Assembly: GCF_025153475.1 (NCBI RefSeq)
Contig: NZ_JANZXA010000001.1
Span: 186,001 to 250,000, forward strand
Source: Novosphingobium mangrovisedimenti
GTDB lineage: Bacteria > Pseudomonadota > Alphaproteobacteria > Sphingomonadales > Sphingomonadaceae
Reading direction: 5' to 3'
Length of the DNA stretch: 64,000 bases
The notes under the pieces were generated by a model. The model was not told the DNA's origin and searched no databases. It was given only the letters and a program-made list of their open reading frames with translations. Of the stretch, positions 63,821 to 64,000 are shown one piece after another. The first letter of the stretch is position 1. Each line of letters starts with the position of its first letter. A program made the translations under genes and the position numbers.

Positions 63821-64000
63821 ATGCTCTGGTACATCCTCAAGCTGATCGTCCTGCTGCCCCTGATCGGCCTGCTGGCCTGGGGCTGCCTCAAGCTGGCGAA
63901 GAAGATGCAGGATCGCGCCGGCATCGGCGCGGGTTCGAAGTCCGTCCGCATCGTCGAGACCACGATGCTGTCGCCCACGCTGAAGCTGGCGGTGATCGAA
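63821..64000 (+). CDS. fliO: Flagellar biosynthesis protein FliO, N-terminal part
   Basis: The first 60 codons run to the end of the window. One membrane helix (MLWYILKLIVLLPLIGLLAWG) is followed by a basic segment and VRIVETTMLSPTLKLAVIE, the FliO pattern. It assists FliP assembly in the export gate. Position after fliN is standard; fliPQR are expected next. Confidence 0.88.
   Translation, partial: MLWYILKLIVLLPLIGLLAWGCLKLAKKMQDRAGIGAGSKSVRIVETTMLSPTLKLAVIE

Overview
The window is a high-GC alphaproteobacterial chromosome segment. Gene content and protein sequences resemble Sphingomonadales, most likely Novosphingobium or a close relative; this is recognition by eye, not a search result. 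No rRNA, tRNA, CRISPR array, prophage or insertion sequence was recognised. Coding density is high and no gene-free stretch exceeds 300 bases.

Region 1 (1-34655) is mixed housekeeping and accessory DNA. It begins with the tail of a YifB/ComM-type ATPase, then a copper operon (P1B ATPase, CueR-like regulator, small SHOCT membrane protein) behind a MerR-type promoter. A flavin-type LLM oxidoreductase, an alpha/beta hydrolase and a DUF3617 lipoprotein follow on the minus strand. uvrB comes next, then a HigB/HigA-type toxin-antitoxin pair, a large secreted protein of unknown function, a succinyl-CoA:acetate CoA-transferase, an S10 peptidase, a GNAT and an AraC regulator. A minus-strand envelope block (VWA lipoprotein, OmpA-like protein, a 30-residue membrane peptide, an HhH protein) leads to tsaD-gpsA-flippase. 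Divergent to that are hemC-hemD-mitofilin-like. Then come a phosphatase-ubiH pair, a DsbD-like protein and two M16 peptidase-family genes.

Region 2 (34847-64000) is one large flagellar cluster. On the minus strand lie an ExbB/ExbD-like pair, flgA, flgM-flgN and a lytic transglycosylase-flhA-fliA operon. On the plus strand lie flgBCDEFGHIJKL, motAB and two SnoaL-like genes. fliC is on the minus strand, divergent from a sigma54 activator that begins the run (activator)-fliEFGHIJ-fliKLMNO; fliO runs off the window end.

Regulation can be partly read from the DNA. Canonical sigma54 -24/-12 promoters precede flgB, flgA and the transglycosylase-flhA-fliA operon, and a near-match lies before fliK. 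A dyad CGGCAA-N4-TTGCCG, resembling Caulobacter FlbD (ftr) sites, occurs upstream of flgB and inside fliK. Half-sites cluster between flgA and flgM and in the fliC/activator intergenic region. The activator has AAA+ and Fis-type HTH domains but no receiver domain. Together with FliA and FlgM this suggests a sigma54 then sigma28 hierarchy.

Several flagellar parts are reduced or atypical: FlgD and FlgE are short, FlgJ lacks its muramidase, FlgH lacks a lipidation cysteine, and FliM lacks the usual CheY-binding peptide.
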